Positions 27,418 through 36,025 of a stretch of DNA of 64,000 nt are shown here, one piece after another. The DNA is from Syntrophaceae bacterium UBA2251 (lineage in GTDB: Bacteria > Desulfobacterota > Syntrophia > Syntrophales > UBA2251), in NCBI GenBank assembly GCA_002347815.1, contig DDXV01000003.1, positions 1 to 64,000 on the forward strand, given 5' to 3'. The notes under the pieces were generated by a model. That model ran no database searches, was not told the origin of the DNA, and saw only the letters and a list, made by a program, of their open reading frames with translations. The first letter of the stretch is position 1. Each line of letters opens with the position of its first letter. A program made the position numbers and the translations under genes.

Positions 27418-28680
27418 ATGACGAAAAAGGGGAGAACACAGCAGGAGGGACAGGGCATGCTGTACTGTTCGTTTTGCGGAAAGAACCAGAACGAGGTCAA
27501 AAAGCTGGTCGCGGGCCCGTCGGCGTATATCTGCGATGAATGCATCGAGTTGTGCAAGTGCATCGTGGACGAGGACACGTCCCCGGCGGCGGTGGAACAT
27601 GCCGGCCAGGGAATTCCCGAGCCTGCGGATATCAAGCGATTTCTCGATCAGTATGTCATCGGGCAGGATCGAACGAAGAAGGTCCTCTCCGTCGCCGTCT
27701 ACAATCATTACCGGCGCCTGTTCACCGATGTGGATATGGAGGGGGTCGAGATCGAAAAGAGCAATGTCCTGCTCATCGGCCCGACGGGGTCCGGAAAGAC
27801 CCTGCTCGCCAAGACGCTCGCCAGAATCTTGAACGTCCCCTTCACCATCGCCGATGCGACGACGTTGACCGAGGCCGGATACGTCGGTGAGGACGTCGAG
27901 AACATCATTCTGAGCCTCCTGCAGAACGCGGATTACGACGTGGCGCGCGCGTCCAAGGGGATCGTCTATATCGACGAAATCGACAAGATCGCCAAGAAGA
28001 CCGGCAATCCGTCCATCACGCGCGACGTTTCGGGTGAAGGCGTGCAGCAGGCGCTCCTGAAAATCATCGAAGGGACCATGGCCAACATCCCGCCGAAGGG
28101 CGGGCGCAAGCATCCCCAGCAGGAGTTCATCCAGGTCGATACCAGCAACATCCTGTTTATCTGCGGCGGGGCGTTCAACAGCCTCGAAGATATCATCGCC
28201 AAGCGAACCGGCGTGAACACCCTGGGGTTCGGGGCGGATATCCGGAGCAAGAAATCGCAGAGTATCGGCGAACTGCTGACGGACGTTCAACCGGAAGATC
28301 TTCTGAAGTACGGCCTGATCCCGGAATTCATCGGTCGCCTTCCAGTCGTTGCGACGCTCAACGAACTGAAGGAGGAGGATCTGGTCCGGATCCTGGTCGA
28401 ACCGAAGGATGCGATCATCCGTCAGTACCAGAAGATGTTCGAGATGGAAAAGGTCAAACTCAAGTTCACCGACGGGGCGTTGCGGGCCATCGCCAGCCTT
28501 TCGGCCGGCCGGAAATCGGGCGCGCGGGGATTGCGGGCCGTCATCGAAAACACCATGCTGGACATCATGTATGACATCCCCTCCCGCCTGGACGTCCGTG
28601 AATGTGTGATTAACGAGGATGTGGTGCTGAGCGGCGCTCAGCCCATCCTGTTGTTTGAAAACAAATCGGAATCCGCCTGA
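27418..28680 (+). CDS. clpX: ATP-dependent Clp protease ATP-binding subunit ClpX
   Basis: A 420-residue AAA+ unfoldase. The N-terminal zinc-binding domain has C17-x2-C20 and C39-x2-C42. Walker A is G-P-T-G-S-G-K-T, with I-Y-I-D-E-I-D-K as Walker B, and R-F-I/L-like G-R-L-P pore and sensor regions follow. It unfolds substrates for ClpP. ATG 27418 is used; an ATG at codon 14 would begin right before the zinc domain. Confidence 0.97.
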   Translation: MTKKGRTQQEGQGMLYCSFCGKNQNEVKKLVAGPSAYICDECIELCKCIVDEDTSPAAVEHAGQGIPEPADIKRFLDQYVIGQDRTKKVLSVAVYNHYRRLFTDVDMEGVEIEKSNVLLIGPTGSGKTLLAKTLARILNVPFTIADATTLTEAGYVGEDVENIILSLLQNADYDVARASKGIVYIDEIDKIAKKTGNPSITRDVSGEGVQQALLKIIEGTMANIPPKGGRKHPQQEFIQVDTSNILFICGGAFNSLEDIIAKRTGVNTLGFGADIRSKKSQSIGELLTDVQPEDLLKYGLIPEFIGRLPVVATLNELKEEDLVRILVEPKDAIIRQYQKMFEMEKVKLKFTDGALRAIASLSAGRKSGARGLRAVIENTMLDIMYDIPSRLDVRECVINEDVVLSGAQPILLFENKSESA

Positions 28681-28716
28681 ACGCCGATCCAACCCTGAAC
28701 GGATGAATAAACGCGC

Positions 28717-31209
28717 ATGAGTGATTTGATGACACATCGGGAAGACGGTTCCCTGCTGAAGGTCCCGCTCCTTCCCCTGCGGGACGTGGTCGTTTTCCCC
28801 CATATGATCGTGCCGCTCTTCGTCGGGCGCGAAAAGTCGATCGCCGCCCTGGAATCCGCCATGAAACTCGAGAAGGGGATCTTCATGGTGGCCCAGAAGA
28901 ACGCCCAGAAGGATGAACCGACCGAGAACGACATCTATCGGGTCGGCACCCTGGGCATCATCATCCAACTCCTCAGACTTCCCGACGGCACCGTCAAGGT
29001 GCTGGTCGAAGGCAAGCAGCGCGCCGGCGTCCGCGAATATCTGCCTTCCGATGACTTTTTCTTCGTGGCCGTGGAGGAGATCCCTGACGTCGACGATCCC
29101 AACAGCGTCCGGGCGGAGGCCCTCATTCGCAGCATCCGGGAGGCGTTCGAGACTTACGCGAAGCTCAGCAAGAAGATCCATATGGAGATCATCGGGACGA
29201 TCGCCTCCATCGACGAGCCGTCCAAACTCGCGGATATCGTGGTTTCCCATCTCAACGTCAAGCTGGAAGACAAGCAGAAGATTCTCGAGATATTCAACAT
29301 TACCGACCGTCTGGAGACCATTTACGAAATGATGCTGGCAGAGATCGAGATCCTCGAGGTCGAGGAGAAGATCAAGCGACGCGTCAAGAAACAAATGGAG
29401 AAGACCCAGAAGGATTACTATCTGAACGAACAGATGCGCGCCATCCAGAAGGAAATGGGCGAGAAGGACGACTTCAAGAACGAGATCGCGGATCTCGAAA
29501 AGAAGCTCAAGCAGAAGAAGCTCTCCGAGGAGGCTCACAAAAAGGTCAAGTCGGAGTTGAAGAAACTCCAGATGATGGCCCCGATGTCCGCCGAGGCGAC
29601 CGTTGTCCGAAACTACGTCGACTGGCTGCTCGACCTGCCCTGGGGCGAAAAGACGGAGAATCGCTACACGCTCAGGGAATCCGAAGCGATCCTCGAAGAG
29701 GACCATTACGGCCTCAAGAAGGTCAAGGAGCGGATCCTGGAGTATCTCGCGGTGCAGACGCTCGTCCAGAAGAACAAGGGGTCGATCCTGTGTCTCGTGG
29801 GTCCCCCCGGCGTCGGGAAGACGTCGATCGCCAAATCCGTCGCGCGCGCGACCAACCGCAAGTTCGTCCGGTTTTCCCTGGGAGGCGTCCGAGACGAGGC
29901 CGAAATCCGCGGCCACCGCCGAACGTACATCGGGGCTTTGCCCGGGAAGATCATTCAACTCATGAAGAAGGCGGGGTCGAGCAATCCGGTGCTCTGTCTC
30001 GACGAGGTCGACAAGCTCAGCTCCGATTTTCGCGGGGACCCCTCGTCGGCCCTGCTCGAGGTTCTCGACCCCGAGCAGAACAATGCCTTCAACGACAACT
30101 ATCTCGAGGTGGATTACGACCTTTCGGACGTCATGTTCATCACGACGGCCAATGTCCTGCAGAGCATCCCGCCCCCGCTTCAGGACCGGATGGAAGTCAT
30201 CCGTCTGGCCGGCTACACCGAAATGGAAAAGCTGCGGATCGCCAAGAAATTCCTCATCGCCAAGGAACGGGAGGCGAACGGCCTGCGCGAGAATCAGATC
30301 GCCTTTTCCGACGGCGCCCTGCTCACGATCATCCGCAAGTACACCCGCGAGGCGGGCGTCCGGAATCTGGAGCGCGAGATCGCTTCGATCTGCCGCAAGG
30401 TGGCCCGCGAAATCGTCACGGACGGGAACACGAAGAAGCTTTCCATCACCTCGAAGTCGCTCGACAAATATCTCGGGATCCCGCAGTACCGGCATGGGGA
30501 AACGGAAGGCCAGGACCGCGTCGGGACGACCGTCGGTCTCGCCTGGACCGAGGTCGGCGGCGAACTCCTGATCATCGAGGCCACCACGCTGCGCGGCTCG
30601 GGCAAGATCACCATGACGGGCAAACTGGGGGATGTCATGCAGGAGTCGGTTCAGGCCGCCCTGACCTACGTGCGCTCGCGTTCGGACCAGTTTCATCTCG
30701 ACGAAAATTTTTACAAGGAAACGGACGTTCACGTCCACGTTCCGGAGGGTGCGATTCCGAAAGACGGTCCTTCGGCCGGTGTGGCGATGGTGACATCCAT
30801 CGCCTCGGCGTTCACCAAGCAGAAGGTCCGCGGGGATTTGGCCATGACGGGGGAGATCACCCTGCGCGGCCGCGTCCTGCCCATCGGCGGGCTGAAGGAG
30901 AAACTGCTGGCGGCGCATCGCGGAAACATCAAGACCGTCCTGATCCCGAAGGACAACGAGAAGGATCTGGCCGATGTGCCTCCCAATATCCTGAAGGCGC
31001 TGCATGTCGTCCTGGTGGAGCATATCGACGATGTGCTCGCCAGCGCCCTTATGCCCGAGGCGGAGCCAACCGGCGGCGCGAGTCACGACGTCCGGATCGT
31101 CCCCGGGACCCGCGGCGAGCGTCCGGCCGCTGTCTTGGCCCCCGTTTCCCCGGAGACAGCCTTGTCGTGCAGGCAATTATCTCTTGACAGGACGCGGGTT
31201 TACTGTTAG
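28717..31209 (+). CDS. lon: ATP-dependent protease La (Lon)
   Basis: An 830-residue protease with an N-terminal substrate-binding domain (P-L-L-P-L-R-D-V-V-V-F-P-H) and an AAA+ core with G-P-P-G-V-G-K-T. The C-terminal protease domain has catalytic Ser in K-D-G-P-S-A-G-V and Lys in L-K-E-K-L-L-A-A. It is the last protein gene of tig-clpP-clpX-lon. Its 3' end appears to contain the promoter of the following tRNA-Val. Confidence 0.97.
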   Translation: MSDLMTHREDGSLLKVPLLPLRDVVVFPHMIVPLFVGREKSIAALESAMKLEKGIFMVAQKNAQKDEPTENDIYRVGTLGIIIQLLRLPDGTVKVLVEGKQRAGVREYLPSDDFFFVAVEEIPDVDDPNSVRAEALIRSIREAFETYAKLSKKIHMEIIGTIASIDEPSKLADIVVSHLNVKLEDKQKILEIFNITDRLETIYEMMLAEIEILEVEEKIKRRVKKQMEKTQKDYYLNEQMRAIQKEMGEKDDFKNEIADLEKKLKQKKLSEEAHKKVKSELKKLQMMAPMSAEATVVRNYVDWLLDLPWGEKTENRYTLRESEAILEEDHYGLKKVKERILEYLAVQTLVQKNKGSILCLVGPPGVGKTSIAKSVARATNRKFVRFSLGGVRDEAEIRGHRRTYIGALPGKIIQLMKKAGSSNPVLCLDEVDKLSSDFRGDPSSALLEVLDPEQNNAFNDNYLEVDYDLSDVMFITTANVLQSIPPPLQDRMEVIRLAGYTEMEKLRIAKKFLIAKEREANGLRENQIAFSDGALLTIIRKYTREAGVRNLEREIASICRKVAREIVTDGNTKKLSITSKSLDKYLGIPQYRHGETEGQDRVGTTVGLAWTEVGGELLIIEATTLRGSGKITMTGKLGDVMQESVQAALTYVRSRSDQFHLDENFYKETDVHVHVPEGAIPKDGPSAGVAMVTSIASAFTKQKVRGDLAMTGEITLRGRVLPIGGLKEKLLAAHRGNIKTVLIPKDNEKDLADVPPNILKALHVVLVEHIDDVLASALMPEAEPTGGASHDVRIVPGTRGERPAAVLAPVSPETALSCRQLSLDRTRVYC

Positions 31210-31212
31210 GTA
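31184..31212 (+). promoter_or_regulatory. Promoter of tRNA-Val inside the lon 3' end
   Basis: TTGACA (31184-31189) and TAGGTA (31207-31212) are 17 bases apart. They overlap the last codons of lon and lie 30 bases before the tRNA, matching the spacing of the tRNA-Pro promoter. Confidence 0.5.
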
Positions 31213-31242
31213 GCGCTGCCACCGAGGAGAGGATGCCGCCGG

Positions 31243-31318
31243 GGGCGGGTAGCTCAGCTGGGAGAGCGCCACGCTTACACCGTGGATGTCGCAGGTTCGA
31301 GTCCTGTTCCGCCTACCA
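31243..31318 (+). tRNA. tRNA-Val (TAC anticodon)
   Basis: 76 bases. The acceptor stem GGGCGGG/TCCGCCT has G-T pairs at both ends. The anticodon stem CCACG/CGTGG has loop CTTACAC, the T-loop is TTCGAGT and CCA is encoded. Anticodon UAC reads GUA and GUG. Confidence 0.93.
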
Positions 31319-31406
31319 AGCCCGTCACAAAGGCATTGATTTTACCCGTCGGGATGTGGTAATTGAACGTCAACAAGAGGTGAGCGCGGTCTTTAAATGC
31401 AAAAAC

Positions 31407-31483
31407 GGGGTCGTAGTTAAGCTGGTTATAACGCCGGCCTGTCACGCCGGAGGGCGAGGGTTCGAGTCCCTTCGGCCCCGCCA
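31407..31483 (+). tRNA. tRNA-Asp (GTC anticodon)
   Basis: 77 bases. Acceptor GGGGTCG/CGGCCCC, anticodon stem CCGGC/GCCGG with loop CTGTCAC, discriminator G and encoded CCA. It lies 88 bases after tRNA-Val, with no strong promoter between, so co-transcription is likely. Confidence 0.95.
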
Positions 31484-31491
31484 AGAAGAAC

Positions 31492-31527
31492 GAGGGGTTG
31501 GCCAAAATGGCAACCCCTCTTTTTTTG
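31492..31527 (+). terminator. Rho-independent terminator after tRNA-Asp
   Basis: GAGGGGTT pairs with AACCCCTC, extended by GCCA/TGGC past one bulged G, and is followed by a run of eight T. Confidence 0.9.
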
Positions 31528-31588
31528 GGGTCATGCGCGCTTTTCCGCCCTCATCATTCGGACGAAACACCTTGAGTGAGCGTTTGCC

Positions 31589-32461
31589 ATGAAGTACGAA
31601 GGATTGATCATCCGCCCTCCCAGCGAGGCCTACAGTCTGCTTCTGCAGGTCACGACGGGATGCTCGCACAACAAATGCACCTTCTGCCCGACCTATCGGG
31701 CCAAGAAGTTCCGCATCAAGTCCCGGGAGGAAATCCTCGAAGATCTTGCGGAGGCCTCGCACTACCGGCGGGTAAGGCGCGTTTTCCTCTGCGACGGGGA
31801 CGCGCTGATCATTCCGCAGCCCCGCTTGCTCGATATTCTGGCGTCGATCCGCCGGTCCCTGCCGGGAATCGAACGCGTGGGAAGCTATGCCAACGCCAAG
31901 AGCATCCTCCGCAAGACGCCGGAAGATCTCCGGGACCTGAAAGCGGCCGGACTGAAGATGGTTTATCTCGGCGTGGAGACGGGAAGCGCCGCCCTGCTCG
32001 AAAAGATCCGCAAGGGGGTCGGCGTGGAGCAGATGGTCGACGCGGGCAGACGGATCAAGGATGCGGGCATTCTCCTGTCAGTCACGGTCCTGCTGGGAAT
32101 CGGGGGAAGAACGCACAGCATCGAGCATGCAACGGAAACGGCGAAAATCCTCACCCGGATCGATCCGGATTTCACCGGAGCGCTCACCGTCATGGTGGTT
32201 CCGGGAACCCCGCTTTACGAGGACCAGCAGGCAGGTCGATTCCAGCTTCCGGACACCTTCGGCTTTCTGACCGAACTCGGAACGATGATTGCCCAGTCCC
32301 AGTTCACGGACTGTTTCTTCACCTCGAATCATGCCTCCAATTACCTTCCGATCCGGGCTCGCCTGCCGCAAGAGAAGGAAGACACGGTGCGCATGATTCA
32401 GGAGGTCATCCGGCGGGGAGACCGGGGTCTGTTGAGGCCGGAATCACTCCGCGCCCTTTAA
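31589..32461 (+). CDS. Radical SAM protein of unknown substrate
   Basis: A 290-residue radical SAM protein with C-x4-C-x2-C (C-S-H-N-K-C-T-F-C, residues 25-33) rather than C-x3. V-E-T-G-S in the barrel resembles the Elp3/HemN-like branch. There is no SPASM tail and no B12 domain. The reaction cannot be named. It stands downstream of the tRNA-Asp terminator and is followed after 18 bases by a CorC-like gene, with which it may be co-transcribed. Confidence 0.85.
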   Translation: MKYEGLIIRPPSEAYSLLLQVTTGCSHNKCTFCPTYRAKKFRIKSREEILEDLAEASHYRRVRRVFLCDGDALIIPQPRLLDILASIRRSLPGIERVGSYANAKSILRKTPEDLRDLKAAGLKMVYLGVETGSAALLEKIRKGVGVEQMVDAGRRIKDAGILLSVTVLLGIGGRTHSIEHATETAKILTRIDPDFTGALTVMVVPGTPLYEDQQAGRFQLPDTFGFLTELGTMIAQSQFTDCFFTSNHASNYLPIRARLPQEKEDTVRMIQEVIRRGDRGLLRPESLRAL

Positions 32462-32479
32462 ACCTTCAAACCGGGGAGG

Positions 32480-33307
32480 TTGGTCATCTTCGTTCAGAAG
32501 CTCATCGCCTTTTTTCGGGAGATCGCGCCCACCAAGGACCAGGGCCGCCTCGAAAAGGAACTTCAGTCGATCATCGCCAGCGGCGAGGAAGAGGGCCTGC
32601 TCGATCCCCAATCCGGGGAAATGATCCAGAGCATCCTCGACTTTCGAGAAACCCTCGTCCGTGAAATCATGATCCCGCGCACGGAGATCGTCGCCTTCAG
32701 CACCACCGCCTCCATTGGCGAGATGCTGGCGCTGGTCCAGAAGCACGGGCATACACGCATGCCCGTCTATAAAGGCAGTATCGACGACATCGTGGGGATC
32801 ATCAACGTAAAGGATCTCCTCAAGTTCTGGTCACGGGATGTGACGGAGGACGATGTGCTTTCGATCTTGAGGAAGCCCTACTATATTCCCGAGACGAAAA
32901 ACACCCATCAACTGCTGCACGAGCTCAAGCAGAACAAATACCATCTGGCGATCGTGATCGACGAATATGGCGGGACCTCCGGTCTGCTGACGCTCGAAGA
33001 CCTGATCGAGGAGATCGTGGGGGAAATCCATGACGAGCACGATCAAACGGGAGACGAGCTGATCGAACTTTCGGACGGAACCGTGCTTGCCAACGCCCGC
33101 CTCGAGATCGAGGCGCTCGAGGCCCATTACGGTCTTACGTTCGACGACGGGAAATACGAGACCCTGGGCGGGCTCATCCTCCATGTCCTCAAGAGAATCC
33201 CCATCCCCGGCGAGATCGTTCGTATCGGGCCCCTGGAGATGAAGATCGAGGCCGCCGATGAGCGCAGCATCAAAAAGGTCCGCATCCGAAAAAGTGAAAA
33301 TCGATAA
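32480..33307 (+). CDS. CorC/TlyC-like CBS-domain protein
   Basis: A 275-residue soluble protein with M-I-P-R-T-E-I-V, two CBS repeats (H-T-R-M-P-V-Y and H-L-A-I-V-I-D-E-Y-G-G-T) and a C-terminal CorC/HlyC transporter-associated domain with T-L-G-G-L-I-L. It lacks the DUF21 membrane domain. Family members are linked to Mg/Co efflux. The start is odd: the first in-frame codon is TTG 32480, touching GGGGAGG, whereas ATC 32486 would have better spacing. lnt overlaps its end by 50 bases, and the corC-lnt order is conserved in proteobacteria. Confidence 0.88.
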   Translation: MVIFVQKLIAFFREIAPTKDQGRLEKELQSIIASGEEEGLLDPQSGEMIQSILDFRETLVREIMIPRTEIVAFSTTASIGEMLALVQKHGHTRMPVYKGSIDDIVGIINVKDLLKFWSRDVTEDDVLSILRKPYYIPETKNTHQLLHELKQNKYHLAIVIDEYGGTSGLLTLEDLIEEIVGEIHDEHDQTGDELIELSDGTVLANARLEIEALEAHYGLTFDDGKYETLGGLILHVLKRIPIPGEIVRIGPLEMKIEAADERSIKKVRIRKSENR

Positions 33308-34856
33308 CGCCGTCCCCCGCGCCGCGAGCGCCTTCAATCCGGGTCCGCTTTTCGGCGCCGTCCTGACGGGCGTCCTGCTTTTCCTTTCCTTTCCGAAGTT
33401 CGGATGCGGGGCCATCGCCTGGGTTGCATGGGTTCCTCTTCTCATCGCCCTCCGCGGGAAGGGCGTCCGCGAGGCGATGATTCTCGGATTCTCTGCCGGC
33501 CTCGTCTTTCACGTCGGCATTCTTTACTGGATCACCTATGTCGTCGTCAAATACGGCTCGCTTTCGCTGATCCTGGGCGTGGCGGCCATGCTTCTCCTCT
33601 GCGCTTACCTGAGCCTCTACACAGCCGTCTTTGCCGCAGGATGCGTTCTTTTCCGCAACTGCGCCCCGTTGCTCGCGGCGCCCCTTCTCTGGACAGGGCT
33701 CGAATTCATCCGGGGATGGATCTTCACCGGTTTCCCCTGGGAGACGCTCGCCTATTCCCAGTATCGCTATCTCCCCCTGATTCAGATCGCCGACGTCACC
33801 GGACCCGCCGGTCTGTCGTTCCTGATCGTCGCTGTAAATACGCTTCTGTTTCAAGCCCTGATCACGAAACGGGCGTCGATGCGCTTCGGATCCATCGCCG
33901 CGATCGCCGTCGTTTTTTTACTGCTTTCTGGATACGGTATTTGGCGTCTGGACGATGTTCGAGAGGGGATGGCAAAATCCGCCTCCATCCCCGTCAGCCT
34001 CATCCAGGGGAACATCGACCAGAATCTCAAATGGAATCCGCGCTATCAGAGGGATACGGTCGACGCCTATCTGTCCCAATCCGCGCGATATCTCCCGCCC
34101 CCCGGCGGCGTGATCGTCTGGCCGGAGACGGCCGTTCCTTTCTACTTCCAGGACGACGGCCCTCTTCAGCGACGCATTCTGGCCTTCGCACGCGATCACC
34201 GCGTCTGGATCGTTCTGGGCAGCCCGACCTATGCCGACCGGGCCGTCGGAACGAATTTCGCCAACAGTGCGTTCCTCGTCGACCCTGACGGGCGGATCGC
34301 CGGCCGGTACGACAAGGTCCATCTCGTTCCCTACGGCGAGTATGTGCCGCTGCGCCGCTATTTCCCCTTTATCAGCAAACTGGCAGTCGGCGTGGGGGAT
34401 TTCCGCCCCGGCCGGGGCTATTTCCCCCTTTCCCTGAACGGCCATTGTCTCGGGATCTTGATCTGTTATGAAGGTATTTTCCCCGCCGCGGGAACGGACT
34501 ACAAGCGCCGCGGCGCGGAAATGCTTGTCAACATCACCAACGACGCCTGGTTCGGACCGACCTCGGCCCCCTATCAGCATCTGTCCATGACGGTTTTCCG
34601 CGCCGTCGAAACGCGCACGTATCTCTGCCGGGCCGCCAATACCGGGATCAGCGCCTTCATCTCCCCCACAGGCGAGATCACGAAGAAAACGGGGCTCTTC
34701 CTGCGGAGCGGTCTTGCCGGCGAGGTCCGGCTCCTCGCGAAGAAGACAATTTATTCGACATATGGCGACTTTTTCGCGTATAGTAGCATCGTCGTGCTCC
34801 TGGGCATGACCATCGTAGCCTGGATGAGGAGGAAACATGAGCGAGACCGCATTTAA
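33258..34856 (+). CDS. lnt: Apolipoprotein N-acyltransferase
   Basis: A 532-residue inner-membrane enzyme that adds the third acyl chain to lipoproteins. Hydrophobic segments fill roughly residues 30-235. The nitrilase-like domain carries the triad: Glu in W-P-E-T-A-V-P, Lys in Y-D-K-V-H-L-V-P-Y-G-E-Y and Cys in I-C-Y-E. A last membrane segment ends the protein. It overlaps the CorC-like gene in front and prfB by 20 bases behind. Confidence 0.95.
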   Translation: MSAASKRSASEKVKIDNAVPRAASAFNPGPLFGAVLTGVLLFLSFPKFGCGAIAWVAWVPLLIALRGKGVREAMILGFSAGLVFHVGILYWITYVVVKYGSLSLILGVAAMLLLCAYLSLYTAVFAAGCVLFRNCAPLLAAPLLWTGLEFIRGWIFTGFPWETLAYSQYRYLPLIQIADVTGPAGLSFLIVAVNTLLFQALITKRASMRFGSIAAIAVVFLLLSGYGIWRLDDVREGMAKSASIPVSLIQGNIDQNLKWNPRYQRDTVDAYLSQSARYLPPPGGVIVWPETAVPFYFQDDGPLQRRILAFARDHRVWIVLGSPTYADRAVGTNFANSAFLVDPDGRIAGRYDKVHLVPYGEYVPLRRYFPFISKLAVGVGDFRPGRGYFPLSLNGHCLGILICYEGIFPAAGTDYKRRGAEMLVNITNDAWFGPTSAPYQHLSMTVFRAVETRTYLCRAANTGISAFISPTGEITKKTGLFLRSGLAGEVRLLAKKTIYSTYGDFFAYSSIVVLLGMTIVAWMRRKHERDRI

Positions 34857-35923
34857 GCTGGAAGGCTTGAGGGACAAAATCACGCGCATCGGAGAGTGTC
34901 TTTGACGTCCCCGCCCTGAACCTCCGCCGCCAGGAACTGGAGCTGGCGTCCCAAAAGGCCGATTTCTGGAACGACCCGGAAAAAGCCCGCGAAATCCTCA
35001 AAGAGAAAACCGCCCTCGACGATACCGTCGAGCGCTGGCATCGTCAGCAGCGTACGCTCGACGAACTCGCCGATCTGAACGCGTTGGCCCAAACGGAACA
35101 GGACGCCGCCGTCCTTTCCGAAATCGACGCCGAACTTAACCGCCTGGATAATGACGTTCGTCAGGACGAACTGAAGCGAATGCTGGGCAACGAGGAAGAC
35201 GCCCTGAACGCCATCGTCTCCATTCACGCGGGCGCGGGGGGGACGGAAGCCCAGGACTGGGCGGAAATGCTTCTGCGGATGTACCTCCGCTGGGCGGAGA
35301 AACGCAAATTCACCCCCACCGTGATCGACAGTCTTCCCGGTGACGAAGCGGGGATCAAGAGCGTAACCTTCACGCTGGAGGGGGCGTATGCGTACGGGTA
35401 CGCCAAGGCCGAAAACGGCATTCACCGGCTGGTGCGGATTTCCCCGTTTGACGCCGGGGCGCGCAGGCATACCTCTTTCGCATCGGTTTTCGTCTATCCC
35501 GAGATCGACGATCAGATCGTCATCGATATCGACGAAAAAGACCTGCGGATCGATACGTACCGTTCGACGGGGGCAGGGGGACAGCACGTGAACAAGACGG
35601 ATTCGGCGGTGCGGATCACGCATCTGCCGACGGGCATCGTCGTCCAGTGCCAGAACGAACGCTCTCAGCACAAAAACCGGTCCATGGCCATGAAATATTT
35701 AAAATCGCGTCTTTATGAACTCAAAATCAAGGAGCGGAATGAAAAACAGGATGCCGTCAACAAAAGCAAGAAGGATATTGCGTGGGGAAGCCAGATCCGC
35801 TCGTATGTCCTTCATCCCTATCGGATGGTCAAGGACCATCGGACGAATCTGGAAGTGGGCAACGTGAATCGCGTGCTGGACGGAGATATCGATGACTTTA
35901 TCGAGGCCTATCTGCTGGGATAA
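34837..35923 (+). CDS. prfB: Peptide chain release factor 2 (programmed +1 frameshift)
   Basis: RF2 terminates translation at UGA and UAA. Translation starts at ATG 34837 after GAGGAGG, reaches CTT TGA C at codons 22-23 and must shift +1 at 34903 to continue in the long frame, giving 361 residues. The S-P-F stop-recognition motif (R-I-S-P-F-D) and the catalytic G-G-Q (G-A-G-G-Q-H-V-N-K) are both present. Zero-frame reading gives only 22 residues. The start lies inside the lnt end, a 20-base overlap. Confidence 0.95.
34891..34906 (+). promoter_or_regulatory. prfB autoregulatory +1 frameshift site
   Basis: GGAGAGTGT precedes CTT TGA C. An internal Shine-Dalgarno-like stretch, a slippery CUU and a UGA followed by C are the known elements of RF2 autoregulation. 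The Shine-Dalgarno-like stretch is weaker than the common AGGGGG. Confidence 0.92.
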
Positions 35924-36025
35924 AAATGGCGACAAGGCCGTTGAAGTGTGCTATGGACGGGCAAAAGCCGTTTTTGACCCGACATTTTACGAGGGGCAAA
36001 GCGTTCGCCGATGGGGGAGTGGTTC

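Noticed and set aside
25402..31176. A 1,924-codon open frame on the minus strand across tig, clpP, clpX and lon
   Set aside because: It is antiparallel to four clearly conserved genes and arises from GC-rich codon bias; its product has no domain features.
35084..35923. RF2 starting at an internal ATG without frameshift
   Set aside because: The upstream 22 codons plus a +1 shift at CTT TGA C restore the full family length.
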